From positions 4,588,001-4,652,000 of the forward strand of contig NZ_CP172346.1 of the NCBI RefSeq assembly GCF_044336245.1: a stretch of DNA of 64,000 nucleotides, written 5' to 3'. Numbering within the stretch: the stretch's first letter is position 1; every line of letters starts with the position of its first letter. The translations under genes were made by a program, and so were the position numbers. Source of the stretch: Schlesneria sphaerica. GTDB lineage: Bacteria > Planctomycetota > Planctomycetia > Planctomycetales > Planctomycetaceae. The notes beneath the pieces are model-generated. The model ran no database searches, was not told the origin of the DNA, and was given only the letters and a program-made list of their open reading frames with translations. This document shows, one piece after another, positions 27,031 through 36,290 of this stretch.

Positions 27031-27993
27031 ATGTTTCGTGTGCTCGAAGTCACAGCGGAGGGACAGGTATCGGTCACCGAAGGGATCGACAAGGTCGGTC
27101 CCCCTCCGCCCGGTGTCTTGCGCTGGATCGATCTGGAAAAGCAGGATGAAGCGCAGCTCGGGGTGCTCGCACAGCGTTTCCACTTCCATCCACTCACCAT
27201 CGAAGACTGTTCCCATTTCGATCAGCGGCCGAAAATGGAGGAGTACGGCGATTATCTGTTTCTTGTTACCCATGGCTTTCGTCTGACGGATTCGATTTCA
27301 GAGCCGCTGGATACCCTGGAACTGCACACATTTCTGAACAGAGACTACATCGTTACGGTCCATGTCGAGCATATCGCACCCCTGGAAACAGTCTGGTGCC
27401 GACTGAAAGGGGATGGGGCGCTCTTCAAACGAGGGGCCGATTTCGTCAGCTATCTCGTCGCCGATGCGATTGTCGACGGTTTTTTTCCGTTGCTGGATGA
27501 TGTGGCGGCCCAGGTGGAAGAGGTGGAGGATCAGGTGCTGGGGGGGAGTCACAAAGTGGAAATGGCTGACATCTTTCGCCTGAAACGGCTGCTGGTGGAA
27601 TTGCGGAAGGTTCTGTCCCCCCAGCGGGATGTGTTTGCGCTGCTCGCGAAGCGGGGTGACGGTCGCATTGGCTCGTCCACGGCGCTCTATTTCCGTGACG
27701 TGTATGACCATGTCCTGCGCATCCATGAACGGGTGGAAGGGACACGCGATCTGCTGGGAAACGCGCTCGATGCGTATCTCTGGTCTGCGTCGCAGCGGAC
27801 GAATGAGATCATGAAACGGTTGACGCTGTTGAGCGCGATCTTCATGCCGCTTTCTTTCATTACCGGCTTCTGGGGGCAGAATTTTGAGGGGCTGCCGACG
27901 AAGTCGAATTCGATGATGAACTTCATGCTGGTCAGTTGCGCGGTCATTCCCCTGGGAATGATTTATTATTTTCGTCGTAGCAAGTGGTTCTGA
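27031..27993 (+). CDS. corA: CorA-family divalent cation channel
   Basis: The protein has 320 residues. The N-terminal cytoplasmic domain contains 'LTIEDCSHFDQRPKMEEYGDYLF'. A long stalk helix is followed by two C-terminal membrane helices and a basic tail (RRSKWF). The pore loop normally reads GMN; here residues 282-284 read GQN within 'FWGQNFEGLP'. The Asn is kept, so ion coordination may be retained with altered selectivity. It moves Mg2+ or other divalent ions. A cation antiporter gene follows 41 bases downstream, so the pair may manage divalent ions together. Confidence 0.92.
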   Translation: MFRVLEVTAEGQVSVTEGIDKVGPPPPGVLRWIDLEKQDEAQLGVLAQRFHFHPLTIEDCSHFDQRPKMEEYGDYLFLVTHGFRLTDSISEPLDTLELHTFLNRDYIVTVHVEHIAPLETVWCRLKGDGALFKRGADFVSYLVADAIVDGFFPLLDDVAAQVEEVEDQVLGGSHKVEMADIFRLKRLLVELRKVLSPQRDVFALLAKRGDGRIGSSTALYFRDVYDHVLRIHERVEGTRDLLGNALDAYLWSASQRTNEIMKRLTLLSAIFMPLSFITGFWGQNFEGLPTKSNSMMNFMLVSCAVIPLGMIYYFRRSKWF

Positions 27994-28034
27994 ACCGTCT
28001 GAAGTGAGACCTTCCAGTCTGGAGTCAACGACCC

Positions 28035-29171
28035 GTGACGGATTTACAGATCGAACAAAAGCCGAACCGCTGGACAACCTTTCTGGAAATGCACGCCCTC
28101 GACGGGATGCTGCTGGCGGTGCCGATCGCCTTCTTGCTTCGGTTCGTCCCTTCGCTCAAGAACGAGACGCTGCTGTTTGTGGTGACGTGCGTCGCCATTA
28201 TTCCTCTGGCAGGCTGGATGGGGCGCGCGACAGAGCATTTAAGTCATCGCGCCGGACACGGCGTGGGGGGGCTATTGAATGCTACATTCGGCAACGCGGC
28301 GGAACTGATTATCGCTTTGATCGCCCTCTCGAAGGGCTATATCGATGTCGTGAAAGCGTCGATCACGGGATCGATTATCGGCAACATTCTGCTCGTTCTC
28401 GGGGCGGCGACGCTGGCGGGGGGCTTACGTTACGAACGACAGACGTTTAACCGTGCAGGGGCGCGCATCTCGACGACGTCGCTCGCACTGGCGGCCATCG
28501 GTCTGATCATACCGTCGGTCTTTCACATCGCCGCTGCCCAGCATCCCGGCGGCTGGACCCCTGAGGCAGAGCAAAAGTTGTCTCTGGCGATCGCGTCTGT
28601 GTTGGCGCTCACCTACATTTTATGGCTGGTCTTTCTGCTGGTCACGCACCGCGGGCTCTTTTCGCCCGAGCACCACGGTGATGAAGCAGCGAATGAAGAG
28701 TCAGAAAAGCCGTGGTCGCTGCGCAAGTCGATCGCCGTGCTGGCGGTTTCCACACTGTTCGTGGCGATCATGAGCGAGTTTCTGGTTGGCTCGGTTGAAG
28801 CGGCACGCGAATCGTGGGGAGTGACCGAGGTCTTTGTCGGGGTCATCATCGTGGCGATCATCGGCAACGCCGCAGAACATTCGACGGCCATCCTGGCCGC
28901 CTTCAAGAACAATATGGACCTGAGCCTGGGGATTGCCGTTGGTGCCAGTATTCAGATCGCGCTCTTCGTCACGCCCGTGCTGGTGTTTGCTTCGTACTTT
29001 TTTGCGAAGCCGATGAATCTGGAATTCTCCATGCCCGAGATCGTCGCCGTGACACTCGCCGTCTGGATCGTATCGGTGATCAGTGGTGATGGTGAATGCA
29101 ATTGGCTCGAAGGAGTGCAGTTGCTTTCGGTCTATCTGATCCTGGCGATTCTGTTCTTCTTCCTGCCTTGA
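28035..29171 (+). CDS. Calcium/proton antiporter (CaCA superfamily, Cax/ChaA-like)
   Basis: The protein has 378 residues, a GTG start and about eleven membrane helices. The two alpha-repeat motifs are clear: 'GGLLNATFGNAAELIIALIAL' in the first half and 'IIGNAAEHSTAILAAFKNNMDL' in the second, each with the catalytic Glu. A His-containing acidic loop lies between the halves. It exports Ca2+ in exchange for protons. Its tight spacing behind corA suggests co-transcription. Confidence 0.93.
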   Translation: MTDLQIEQKPNRWTTFLEMHALDGMLLAVPIAFLLRFVPSLKNETLLFVVTCVAIIPLAGWMGRATEHLSHRAGHGVGGLLNATFGNAAELIIALIALSKGYIDVVKASITGSIIGNILLVLGAATLAGGLRYERQTFNRAGARISTTSLALAAIGLIIPSVFHIAAAQHPGGWTPEAEQKLSLAIASVLALTYILWLVFLLVTHRGLFSPEHHGDEAANEESEKPWSLRKSIAVLAVSTLFVAIMSEFLVGSVEAARESWGVTEVFVGVIIVAIIGNAAEHSTAILAAFKNNMDLSLGIAVGASIQIALFVTPVLVFASYFFAKPMNLEFSMPEIVAVTLAVWIVSVISGDGECNWLEGVQLLSVYLILAILFFFLP

Positions 29172-29295
29172 CCAGCAGCGGTGGCGATGCGAGTAGATGC
29201 TCTCTTTCGGTCGTGTCGGCAAAAATCCGCGGAATGCGATTGGCTTTCCCGGGAAGTGCTGGTTAGGATTATGTCATTCCGTCTTTTTTGTGGTC

Positions 29296-31191
29296 ATGTC
29301 TAACCGATTTCCGCCAGGATCCGCCGTGTTATGGTCCCTTGAGACAGTATCGCTATCAGGGCGTCGGTCTCCGCGACTGGACCGTGTCTCGCTAGCGATT
29401 CCGGAAGGAATCACGGCTGTGCTGGGGCATTCAGGGGTGGGCAAGACGTCGCTTCTGAACCTTCTTGTCGGGTTTGAGACACCCTCTTCCGGGAAGGTGC
29501 TTTTTCAGGCGGACGTTCCCGCGGCAGAACTTCCCCTCTTCTGGGTACCCGCCAATCATGGCTTGTGGCCTCATCTGAGTGCGCGAGATCACCTGCTGAC
29601 CGTGATGCCAGCCACGCAACGGGACCCCTCGCGACGAGCAGACGAACTGCTCGCCCGGTTTGATTTAACAGAGCAAAGTGATGCGACTCCCGGATCGCTC
29701 TCGCAAGGGGAGCGGTCACGACTCAATGTGGCGCGCGGTCTGGCGTCCGAGGCAAAGGTTCTCGTGATGGACGAACCGTTGGCTCACGTAGACTCCGCTC
29801 GGTGTGGCCGCTACTGGGACGCAATCCGCGAACATTGCCAGGGACGAGGGACGTCGCTGGTGCTGGCGACACACCTGCCGGATGTGGTCCTGCGCGAGGC
29901 CCAGCACGTGATTTGCCTGGGAAAAGGAGTCGTCACTTATGCGGGTGACGTGATGTCGCTCTATCACAAGCCACCTACTCGAGAATTGGCCGAACTGCTG
30001 GGGCCCTGCAACTGGCTCGCGTCGGAAGACTCGCAACGATGGCTGAACTGCGAGGGACCACGGCAGACTGAGGGGGAAACGGAACGCTCGCTGCACGTCT
30101 GCATTCGGCCCGAACGGATCACGGTTCAACCTCACGACGACAGTGCGTTGATTGTCGAGCGATCGCGGTTTGCGGGTGCTTCCACAGAGGTCGACATCCG
30201 GGACGAGCGATCGGGGACTGTGCACCCTTTTGTCGTGCGGTTTCAGGGAAGTACCGACATTCAACCGGGGCAGCGAGTGGTTCTGCAACTGTTGCAGGTT
30301 CTGTTACTGCTGCTGTTCTTGCCTGGTTGTCTGTTTGATACGTCGCCGATCTTGCCGGTGAAAGCCGAGTCAACCTGGCAGATGCCCCCTGACGGTGCGC
30401 GGGTTCCCGCTCCACGAGGGATGACCGTTTCTCCGCAGGACGAATATCTGGTGCTCGATAATGCGGGGCGCGTACTGGTGTTCGATGGCGAGGGGGATCT
30501 CCAGCGACAATGGTGGATGCCGGAGTACGCGATTGGTAAGGCCGAAGGGATCTGCGTCCTCAAGGATGGGCGCATCGCCGTGGCCGATACGCACTATCAT
30601 CGAATCGTGCTCTTCGATCATGAGGGCGAAGTGACTGGAATGTTCGGACAGCGAGGGAGCGAACCGGGCGATTTTGTGTATCCTGTTTCGATCACTCAGG
30701 ACCCCGACGAAAACCTTTATGTTTGTGAGTACGGGCAGAACGACCGGGTCCAGAAGTTTCGTCCTGACGGAACGTTTCTCCTGCAGTTCGGAGGGCCGGG
30801 AACCGGGCTGGGGCAGTTTCAGCGACCGAGCGGAATTGTCTGGTATGATCACCACCTCTATATCGTTGACGCGTTCAATAATCGGATTCAGGTTTACACG
30901 GACGAAGGGAATCCGGTTGCAATTCTGGCAGATTCAGACAGAATAGCTGAAGTTCATTATCCCTATGACATCGCCGTGGACCAGAAGGGGGATCTGTTGG
31001 TCGTGGAATATGGAGCAGGGCGTGTTTCCAAGTTTAGCCGGTCCGGTCGTTTGTTAGGTCGTTACGGACGATCGGGCCCCGGTCAGCAGGAAGCACAGTT
31101 CTCAACCCCTTGGGGTATCAGCATCGACCGGCGGGGCAGAATCTACGTTTGCGATACCGGCAATCGACGGATCGTGGAGTTGGACCTTTGA
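29296..31191 (+). CDS. ABC ATPase continuous in frame with a lipoprotein-like NHL beta-propeller
   Basis: From the chosen ATG the frame encodes 631 residues; upstream codons in the frame look non-coding. The first part is an FbpC/PotA-like ATPase: Walker A GHSGVGKTS (44-52), signature LSQGE (135-139), Walker B VLVMDEP and H-loop ATH. A TOBE-like tail includes 'CIRPERITVQP'. With no stop the frame then runs into a hydrophobic stretch ending LFLPGC, a perfect lipobox, and NHL repeats ('GDFVYPVSITQDPDENLYV', 'LGQFQRPSGIVWYDHHLYI'). Either this is one membrane-spanning fusion, or a second protein starts internally, for instance at GTG 30235 or 30277. It ends 1 base before the vWA gene start. Confidence 0.82.
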   Translation: MSNRFPPGSAVLWSLETVSLSGRRSPRLDRVSLAIPEGITAVLGHSGVGKTSLLNLLVGFETPSSGKVLFQADVPAAELPLFWVPANHGLWPHLSARDHLLTVMPATQRDPSRRADELLARFDLTEQSDATPGSLSQGERSRLNVARGLASEAKVLVMDEPLAHVDSARCGRYWDAIREHCQGRGTSLVLATHLPDVVLREAQHVICLGKGVVTYAGDVMSLYHKPPTRELAELLGPCNWLASEDSQRWLNCEGPRQTEGETERSLHVCIRPERITVQPHDDSALIVERSRFAGASTEVDIRDERSGTVHPFVVRFQGSTDIQPGQRVVLQLLQVLLLLLFLPGCLFDTSPILPVKAESTWQMPPDGARVPAPRGMTVSPQDEYLVLDNAGRVLVFDGEGDLQRQWWMPEYAIGKAEGICVLKDGRIAVADTHYHRIVLFDHEGEVTGMFGQRGSEPGDFVYPVSITQDPDENLYVCEYGQNDRVQKFRPDGTFLLQFGGPGTGLGQFQRPSGIVWYDHHLYIVDAFNNRIQVYTDEGNPVAILADSDRIAEVHYPYDIAVDQKGDLLVVEYGAGRVSKFSRSGRLLGRYGRSGPGQQEAQFSTPWGISIDRRGRIYVCDTGNRRIVELDL

Positions 31192-31192
31192 G

Positions 31193-34100
31193 ATGATGAA
31201 TAAACTGCGCCGGATCTTCACCAGCTTCTTTCCAATGTCTCGGCGGGCGATCCGCTGGCGGGATATCTGGCCGCTCATCGTCTTTCTGATCGTCTTCGGA
31301 GTTGCCTGTTTCGGACTGGAGTACGGGCACTACCTGATGTTCGCTCGCCCCCTGATGCTGGGGCTGATTGTCTTTGCTCCGTGGATCTGGTGGATGCACG
31401 TGGCGGGATATGCCGGGCTTCCCCGCGGGCGTGCGACTGTTGCTCTGTTAACGCGGCTCACGCTGCTCGGTTTATTGTCCATGGTGCTGGCAGAGCCACG
31501 GTCCGTTAAGACAATGGACGTCATGTCGATCGTCTTCGCTCTGGACGTGAGCGACTCCATCTACAGCCCCGACGACGCGCTGAACTACGTCGTTCAAACA
31601 GTGCAAAACCAGCGACCTAAAGGGAAGTCGGATCAAGCGGGCCTCATCATCTTTGGCAAGACGCCAGCGTGTGAGCTTTCACCCAGCATGAGCTTCCCCT
31701 TCGAAGCGTTCAATTCGCAAGTCGATCGTGGTGCGACCAACATCGAGCAGACCTTGTCCTATGCCGGGGCGCTCCTGCCGGAAGACTATCAGGGCAAAGT
31801 GGTCCTGATCAGTGACGGAGTTCAGACGGAGGGGAACCTCTCCCGTATTCTGGACGATTTGAAAGGGCGTGGCGTCGTCGTTGATGTTCTTCCCATCGAT
31901 TACTCCTACAGCAACGAGGTCTGGCTGGAACGACTGGACTTGCCTCAAGGGGTCAAACTGGGCGAGACGTACGAAGCCGGGATGCTGGTCAAGTCGCTCA
32001 ACGATGGCAAAGGGAAGCTGGTTCTGCGTGAAAACGGAAACGTCATTGCCGAGCAGGAGGTCGAGTATAAGGAAGGGACTAATCGTTACACCGTTCCGAT
32101 TACGCTCAGAACGGCAGGCTACTACGAATACACGGCCAGTATTGAAGTTCCCAAGGCGCAGGACAGTCTTCCTCAGAACAACACGGTCCTGAATTACGTC
32201 TTCGTCGAAGGGGAAGGAAAAGTTCTTCTGGTCACAGACGGATCGGGAGATCGCCGGGACTGGGAACTGCTGGAAAAAGCGATCCGCGATGGTGAACGAG
32301 TGGTTGAACGGATTGACGGTGTGGACATGCCCCGTGATGCAACGTCGCTGATGCCCTACGACTGCATCATCTTCGTCAATGTCCCGCACGACGAGTTCGA
32401 CGTTCAGCAGCTTCAGGCAGTTCGCGACGCCGTCTACAACCTGGGTGCGGGCTTCGTCATGGTCGGAGGGGCAAACAGCTTCGGGCCGGGCGGTTACCAC
32501 CGAACAGTGATTGAAGAAATTCTGCCCGTGACTATGGATGTCTCACAGAAGAAGGTGCTCCCCAAAGGGGCACTCGCAATCATCTTGCATTCGTGTGAGT
32601 TCCCTGAAGGGAACACCTGGGGCAAGCGGATCACCAAACAGGCGATCAAAGTGCTGGGTGCCCAGGACGAAGTGGGGGTGCTTGCATATACGGAAACCGG
32701 CGAGAAGTGGTTGTTCGAACCGACACCCGCGGCGAACTATGAGCAGCTCGTACCGATCATCAACGGCGCCACCATCGGCGATATGCCCAGTTTTCAGAAC
32801 ACCATGCAGATCGGCCTGAAAGGGTTGCTGAAGGTTGATGCGGCGACTCGCCACATGATCATTCTCTCCGACGGCGATCCCCAGCCACCGACTCCGGCTC
32901 TCATTAAGGAATTTATCGACAAAAAAATCAGTGTCTCGATGGTGGCGATCTTCCCGCACGGTGGTCTGGAAATTTCGAAAATGCAATCCGTCGCTGAAGT
33001 GACCGGAGGGAGATACTACTTTCCGGAAGATCCCAACCAGCTTCCCGCAATTTTCATCAAGGAATCGAAGACGCTCAAACGGAGCATGCTGCAGAACAAG
33101 GTCTTTACCCCGGAAGTCGCCTTTCCGTCTCCCATCCTGAAAGGAATCGATGGGCTGCCGGAACTGAAAGGCTATGTGATTACGACGGCCAAAGGTCATC
33201 CCGCGATGACGATCCTTACGGCCCCTCCAGATGCGGATGACGCCGATTCACAAGACCCGGTTCTGTCAGTCTGGCAGCACGGACTGGGGAAGACTGCTGC
33301 GTTCACATCCGATTTCAGTACCAACTGGGGCGAGCACTGGCAGAAATGGGATCGTTTTCAGCCGTTCGTCAAACAACTGCTGACAGACGTGAGCCGTGTG
33401 AAAAAGGATGGTCACCTGCGGATGTCGACGCATACGTCTGGAGGCGATGCCGTCATCGTGGTGGAAGATTTCCATCCCGAAGAAGGCTTTCTGGAAGTCA
33501 CCGCGAAGCTGGCTGGTCCGAATGAGAAGTCCGAGATTGTCACGCTCAAGCAGGTTGCCCCTCGCCGTTATCAGGCGACTGTCCCGCTCTGGGGGCATGG
33601 TCGTTATCACGCGATCGGGCAGGGGACGGCGGGTGAACGCAAGGACGTCGCATTTGGTGGATTCATCGTTCCCTACTCACCCGAATACCTCCGCTTCCGA
33701 TCGAATCGTCAGACACTTCAGGAAGTGGCTGATCGAACGAATGGCCGAGTCTTGTCGGGTGATCCCGAAAAGGACGATATTTACCGTCATGGTCGTGCGG
33801 CGAAACGCAGTACAAAACCCATCTTTGACTGGTTTCTGATTGCACTGGCCATCCTCGTGCCACTCGATGTGGCGATGCGGCGGATCCAGCTTGATCTAGG
33901 GGCAATCAAAGCCGCTCTGGGATTCGGTCGCCGTACAGCATCAACGGCGACGATGGGAGCGTTGCTGCAGGCGAAGGAGTCGGCGACGGCGGCACTCAAG
34001 TCGCGCCGCGAAGAACGTCCACTCCCACCCCCCACCGCAGGCACAGTTCTCCCTCGTCCTTCGCAAAAGCCCGCCACTCCGCCAAATGCGGGCAGTCCGA

Positions 34101-34198
34101 AACCGCCGGATGCACCGGCCGAAACCTCCGACCGACCTGCGGTCTCAACAACCGAACGCCTGCTGGCGATGAAACGCAAACGCGACGAAGAAAAATAG
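31193..34198 (+). CDS. Large membrane vWA / glutamine-amidotransferase-like protein
   Basis: The protein has 1001 residues. Several N-terminal membrane helices precede a vWA domain with the metal site 'FALDVSDSIYS' (DxSxS), located about residues 115-250. A middle domain resembles the class I glutamine-amidotransferase-like fold often fused to planctomycete vWA proteins ('MVGGANSFGPGGYHRT'). A second vWA-like segment ('MIILSDGDPQPPTPALIKEF') follows, then a membrane helix near residue 880 and a Pro-rich cytoplasmic tail. It is probably a periplasmic partner of the MoxR/BatA system. Translation is coupled to the preceding gene and leads into moxR 36 bases later. Confidence 0.85.
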   Translation: MMNKLRRIFTSFFPMSRRAIRWRDIWPLIVFLIVFGVACFGLEYGHYLMFARPLMLGLIVFAPWIWWMHVAGYAGLPRGRATVALLTRLTLLGLLSMVLAEPRSVKTMDVMSIVFALDVSDSIYSPDDALNYVVQTVQNQRPKGKSDQAGLIIFGKTPACELSPSMSFPFEAFNSQVDRGATNIEQTLSYAGALLPEDYQGKVVLISDGVQTEGNLSRILDDLKGRGVVVDVLPIDYSYSNEVWLERLDLPQGVKLGETYEAGMLVKSLNDGKGKLVLRENGNVIAEQEVEYKEGTNRYTVPITLRTAGYYEYTASIEVPKAQDSLPQNNTVLNYVFVEGEGKVLLVTDGSGDRRDWELLEKAIRDGERVVERIDGVDMPRDATSLMPYDCIIFVNVPHDEFDVQQLQAVRDAVYNLGAGFVMVGGANSFGPGGYHRTVIEEILPVTMDVSQKKVLPKGALAIILHSCEFPEGNTWGKRITKQAIKVLGAQDEVGVLAYTETGEKWLFEPTPAANYEQLVPIINGATIGDMPSFQNTMQIGLKGLLKVDAATRHMIILSDGDPQPPTPALIKEFIDKKISVSMVAIFPHGGLEISKMQSVAEVTGGRYYFPEDPNQLPAIFIKESKTLKRSMLQNKVFTPEVAFPSPILKGIDGLPELKGYVITTAKGHPAMTILTAPPDADDADSQDPVLSVWQHGLGKTAAFTSDFSTNWGEHWQKWDRFQPFVKQLLTDVSRVKKDGHLRMSTHTSGGDAVIVVEDFHPEEGFLEVTAKLAGPNEKSEIVTLKQVAPRRYQATVPLWGHGRYHAIGQGTAGERKDVAFGGFIVPYSPEYLRFRSNRQTLQEVADRTNGRVLSGDPEKDDIYRHGRAAKRSTKPIFDWFLIALAILVPLDVAMRRIQLDLGAIKAALGFGRRTASTATMGALLQAKESATAALKSRREERPLPPPTAGTVLPRPSQKPATPPNAGSPKPPDAPAETSDRPAVSTTERLLAMKRKRDEEK

Positions 34199-34234
34199 TT
34201 CAAAACACATTTTTAATACCAGAAGGTTTCAAAG

Positions 34235-35248
34235 ATGAGTGCTGCTGAAGTTAGTGATCTGGTTTCTCTGGAGGCGGAAGCCGCTCATTTCAAACGCCAG
34301 TTCTCGGACGCGCGAGAGGCGATTGGAAAAGTCATCGTTGGTCAGTCGCGAACGGTCGAAGCGGCTCTCACGGCAATCATGTGCGGCGGTAACGTCTTGC
34401 TGGAAGGTGTGCCGGGACTGGGTAAAACCGAACTCGTGAAAGCACTGTCACGAGTATTGGACCTGGAGTTCCGTCGCATCCAGTTTACTCCCGACCTGAT
34501 GCCCGCGGACATCGTCGGAACGAACGTCATGTCCAGTGACGAGAACGGCCAGTACCGCTTTGAATTCCGTAAGGGTCCGATTTTCACGCAACTGCTGCTG
34601 GCTGATGAAATCAACCGTGCATCTCCCAAGACGCAGTCCGCCTTGCTCGAGACGATGCAGGAACATTCCGTCACGACGGCCGGGAACATCTATCAGTTGA
34701 AAGAACCCTTCTTTGTTCTGGCGACGCAGAACCCGATCGAGCAGGAAGGGACCTATCCACTTCCTGAAGCACAACTCGATCGATTCATGTTTAAGGTCGT
34801 AGTTCCTTTTCTGAACCGGGAGGAACTGAATGAGGTGGTAAGCCGTACGATCCTCAAAACGCCCGTCGAGATCCCCAAGTTGCTCGATTCGGATCGCATC
34901 ATGGCCTTGCGCAAGATCCTCGATAAGGTCGTGGTGACGGATGCTCTGCGTGACTACGCAGTTCGGCTCGTGCTGGCCACCCATCCGATTACCGACTTTG
35001 CACCGCAGCGGGTAAGGCAGTTCATCAAGTGGGGAGCCAGTCCACGGGCGGCACAGGCACTGATTCGCGCGGCCCGCGTCCGTGCCCTTGCGGAAGGACG
35101 AGTCCACGTCGCCTTCGAGGATATCCGCCACTTCGCGGCGGAAGTGCTGGGGCACCGGATGCTGCTCAACTACGATGGCCAGGCAGAAAATCTCGATGTG
35201 AACGAGGTCGTGCAGGAATGCATTAACTCACTCGCCGAGACCATGTGA
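34235..35248 (+). CDS. moxR: MoxR-family AAA+ ATPase
   Basis: The protein has 337 residues. Walker A is 'LLEGVPGLGKTEL', Walker B with the arginine-sensing region is 'LLADEINRASPKTQSALLE', and sensor 1 is 'LATQNPIEQEGTYPLPEAQLDRF'. MoxR proteins act as chaperone-like ATPases that mature or assemble partners, typically together with DUF58 and vWA proteins. Those partners are encoded directly around it (vWA before; DUF58 and BatA-like after). AGAAGG sits ahead of the ATG. Confidence 0.96.
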   Translation: MSAAEVSDLVSLEAEAAHFKRQFSDAREAIGKVIVGQSRTVEAALTAIMCGGNVLLEGVPGLGKTELVKALSRVLDLEFRRIQFTPDLMPADIVGTNVMSSDENGQYRFEFRKGPIFTQLLLADEINRASPKTQSALLETMQEHSVTTAGNIYQLKEPFFVLATQNPIEQEGTYPLPEAQLDRFMFKVVVPFLNREELNEVVSRTILKTPVEIPKLLDSDRIMALRKILDKVVVTDALRDYAVRLVLATHPITDFAPQRVRQFIKWGASPRAAQALIRAARVRALAEGRVHVAFEDIRHFAAEVLGHRMLLNYDGQAENLDVNEVVQECINSLAETM

Positions 35249-35338
35249 TCACTTCGACATTGCTTTAAAGAGCTCGTCCGGCAGGAATGCCGGGTAACGG
35301 TTCCGCAGAAGCCCTTCGTTCGGACTGACAGGAAATTC

Positions 35339-36235
35339 ATGGAAGCCAGGAAGCAATTCACCGCGCTGCTCGACAACTCGACCTTGTCTCGGGTGGAGCG
35401 GATGCGTTTGTTGCCGATGCGACGTCGAACCAACCGCAGCCGCGGCGAACATCTGGCCGGCAAGGGGGGGACCAGCACCGAGTTCAACGACTACCGGGAT
35501 TACTCCGCCGGCGACGACATGCGGTATGTCGACTGGAACATCTTCTCACGACTCAATCGGCCCTACGTCAAACTCTATCGTCACGAAGAAGAGATGCACG
35601 TCGTCGTGCTGGTCGACGCCTCTGCGTCGATGCGATTCGGCGAGAAGTTCGAGAAGGCGAAACAGCTTGCCGCGTGCTTCGCCATCATGGGTCTCATGAA
35701 TCTGGAAAAGGTCAGTGTCTTTGCCTGCCAGCACGCCGGTCAGACTCCGCAGATCCTGCCTCCCTGTTCGGGCAGGATGAGCATGAAACGGATCTTCTCG
35801 TTTCTTGAGGACCTGCCGCCCGGGGGCGATTTCCCGATCGATGAAGCGGTCGAAGCGGTTCTGAAGCAGCACCGGGGTCGTGGTGTATGTGTGATTCTGT
35901 CTGACTTCCTCACCTTCGGCGCGATGGAACGCCCCATGAACCAGCTCTTCAGTGCCGGGTTGGAAGTGTTTGGTATTCAGCTTTTGTGTTCGCTGGAATT
36001 GAACCCCGAACTGACGGGCGATTTGAGGTTCGTCGATTCCGAGAACGGGATGACGCTGGATGTCTCGTCCGTGGGGGACCTGATTGGTTTCTATCACGAA
36101 CATCTGGCAGGTCTGCAGGAACACCTGGCAACGCTGTGTCGGCAACGCAGCGGTCGATTTCTCTGTCTCGATTCGGGGCTGCCGCTGGAAACCATGCTGT
36201 TCGACACCTTGAAGCGAAAAGGATGGGTGCAGTAA
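35339..36235 (+). CDS. DUF58 domain protein
   Basis: The protein has 298 residues with no membrane helix. 'STEFNDYRDYSAGDDMRYVD' and 'DWNIFSRLNRPYVKLYRHEEE' are the diagnostic DUF58 blocks. A degenerate vWA core follows ('VVVLVDASASMRFGEKFEKA', DxSxS-like). It is expected to be a cytoplasmic partner of MoxR and of the membrane vWA proteins. AGGAAA lies close before the ATG, and the gene is 90 bases behind moxR. Confidence 0.94.
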   Translation: MEARKQFTALLDNSTLSRVERMRLLPMRRRTNRSRGEHLAGKGGTSTEFNDYRDYSAGDDMRYVDWNIFSRLNRPYVKLYRHEEEMHVVVLVDASASMRFGEKFEKAKQLAACFAIMGLMNLEKVSVFACQHAGQTPQILPPCSGRMSMKRIFSFLEDLPPGGDFPIDEAVEAVLKQHRGRGVCVILSDFLTFGAMERPMNQLFSAGLEVFGIQLLCSLELNPELTGDLRFVDSENGMTLDVSSVGDLIGFYHEHLAGLQEHLATLCRQRSGRFLCLDSGLPLETMLFDTLKRKGWVQ

Positions 36236-36290
36236 TGGCGTGGCGATGCGGTCGTGAAGAATTCCGTCGGTTGGAAAGAGGCGTTGCGAT

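Noticed and set aside
25363..27273. 636-codon minus-strand frame opposite the sulfatase and corA start
   Set aside because: It is a shadow of the sulfatase coding strand in a GC-rich genome and shows no recognisable domain.
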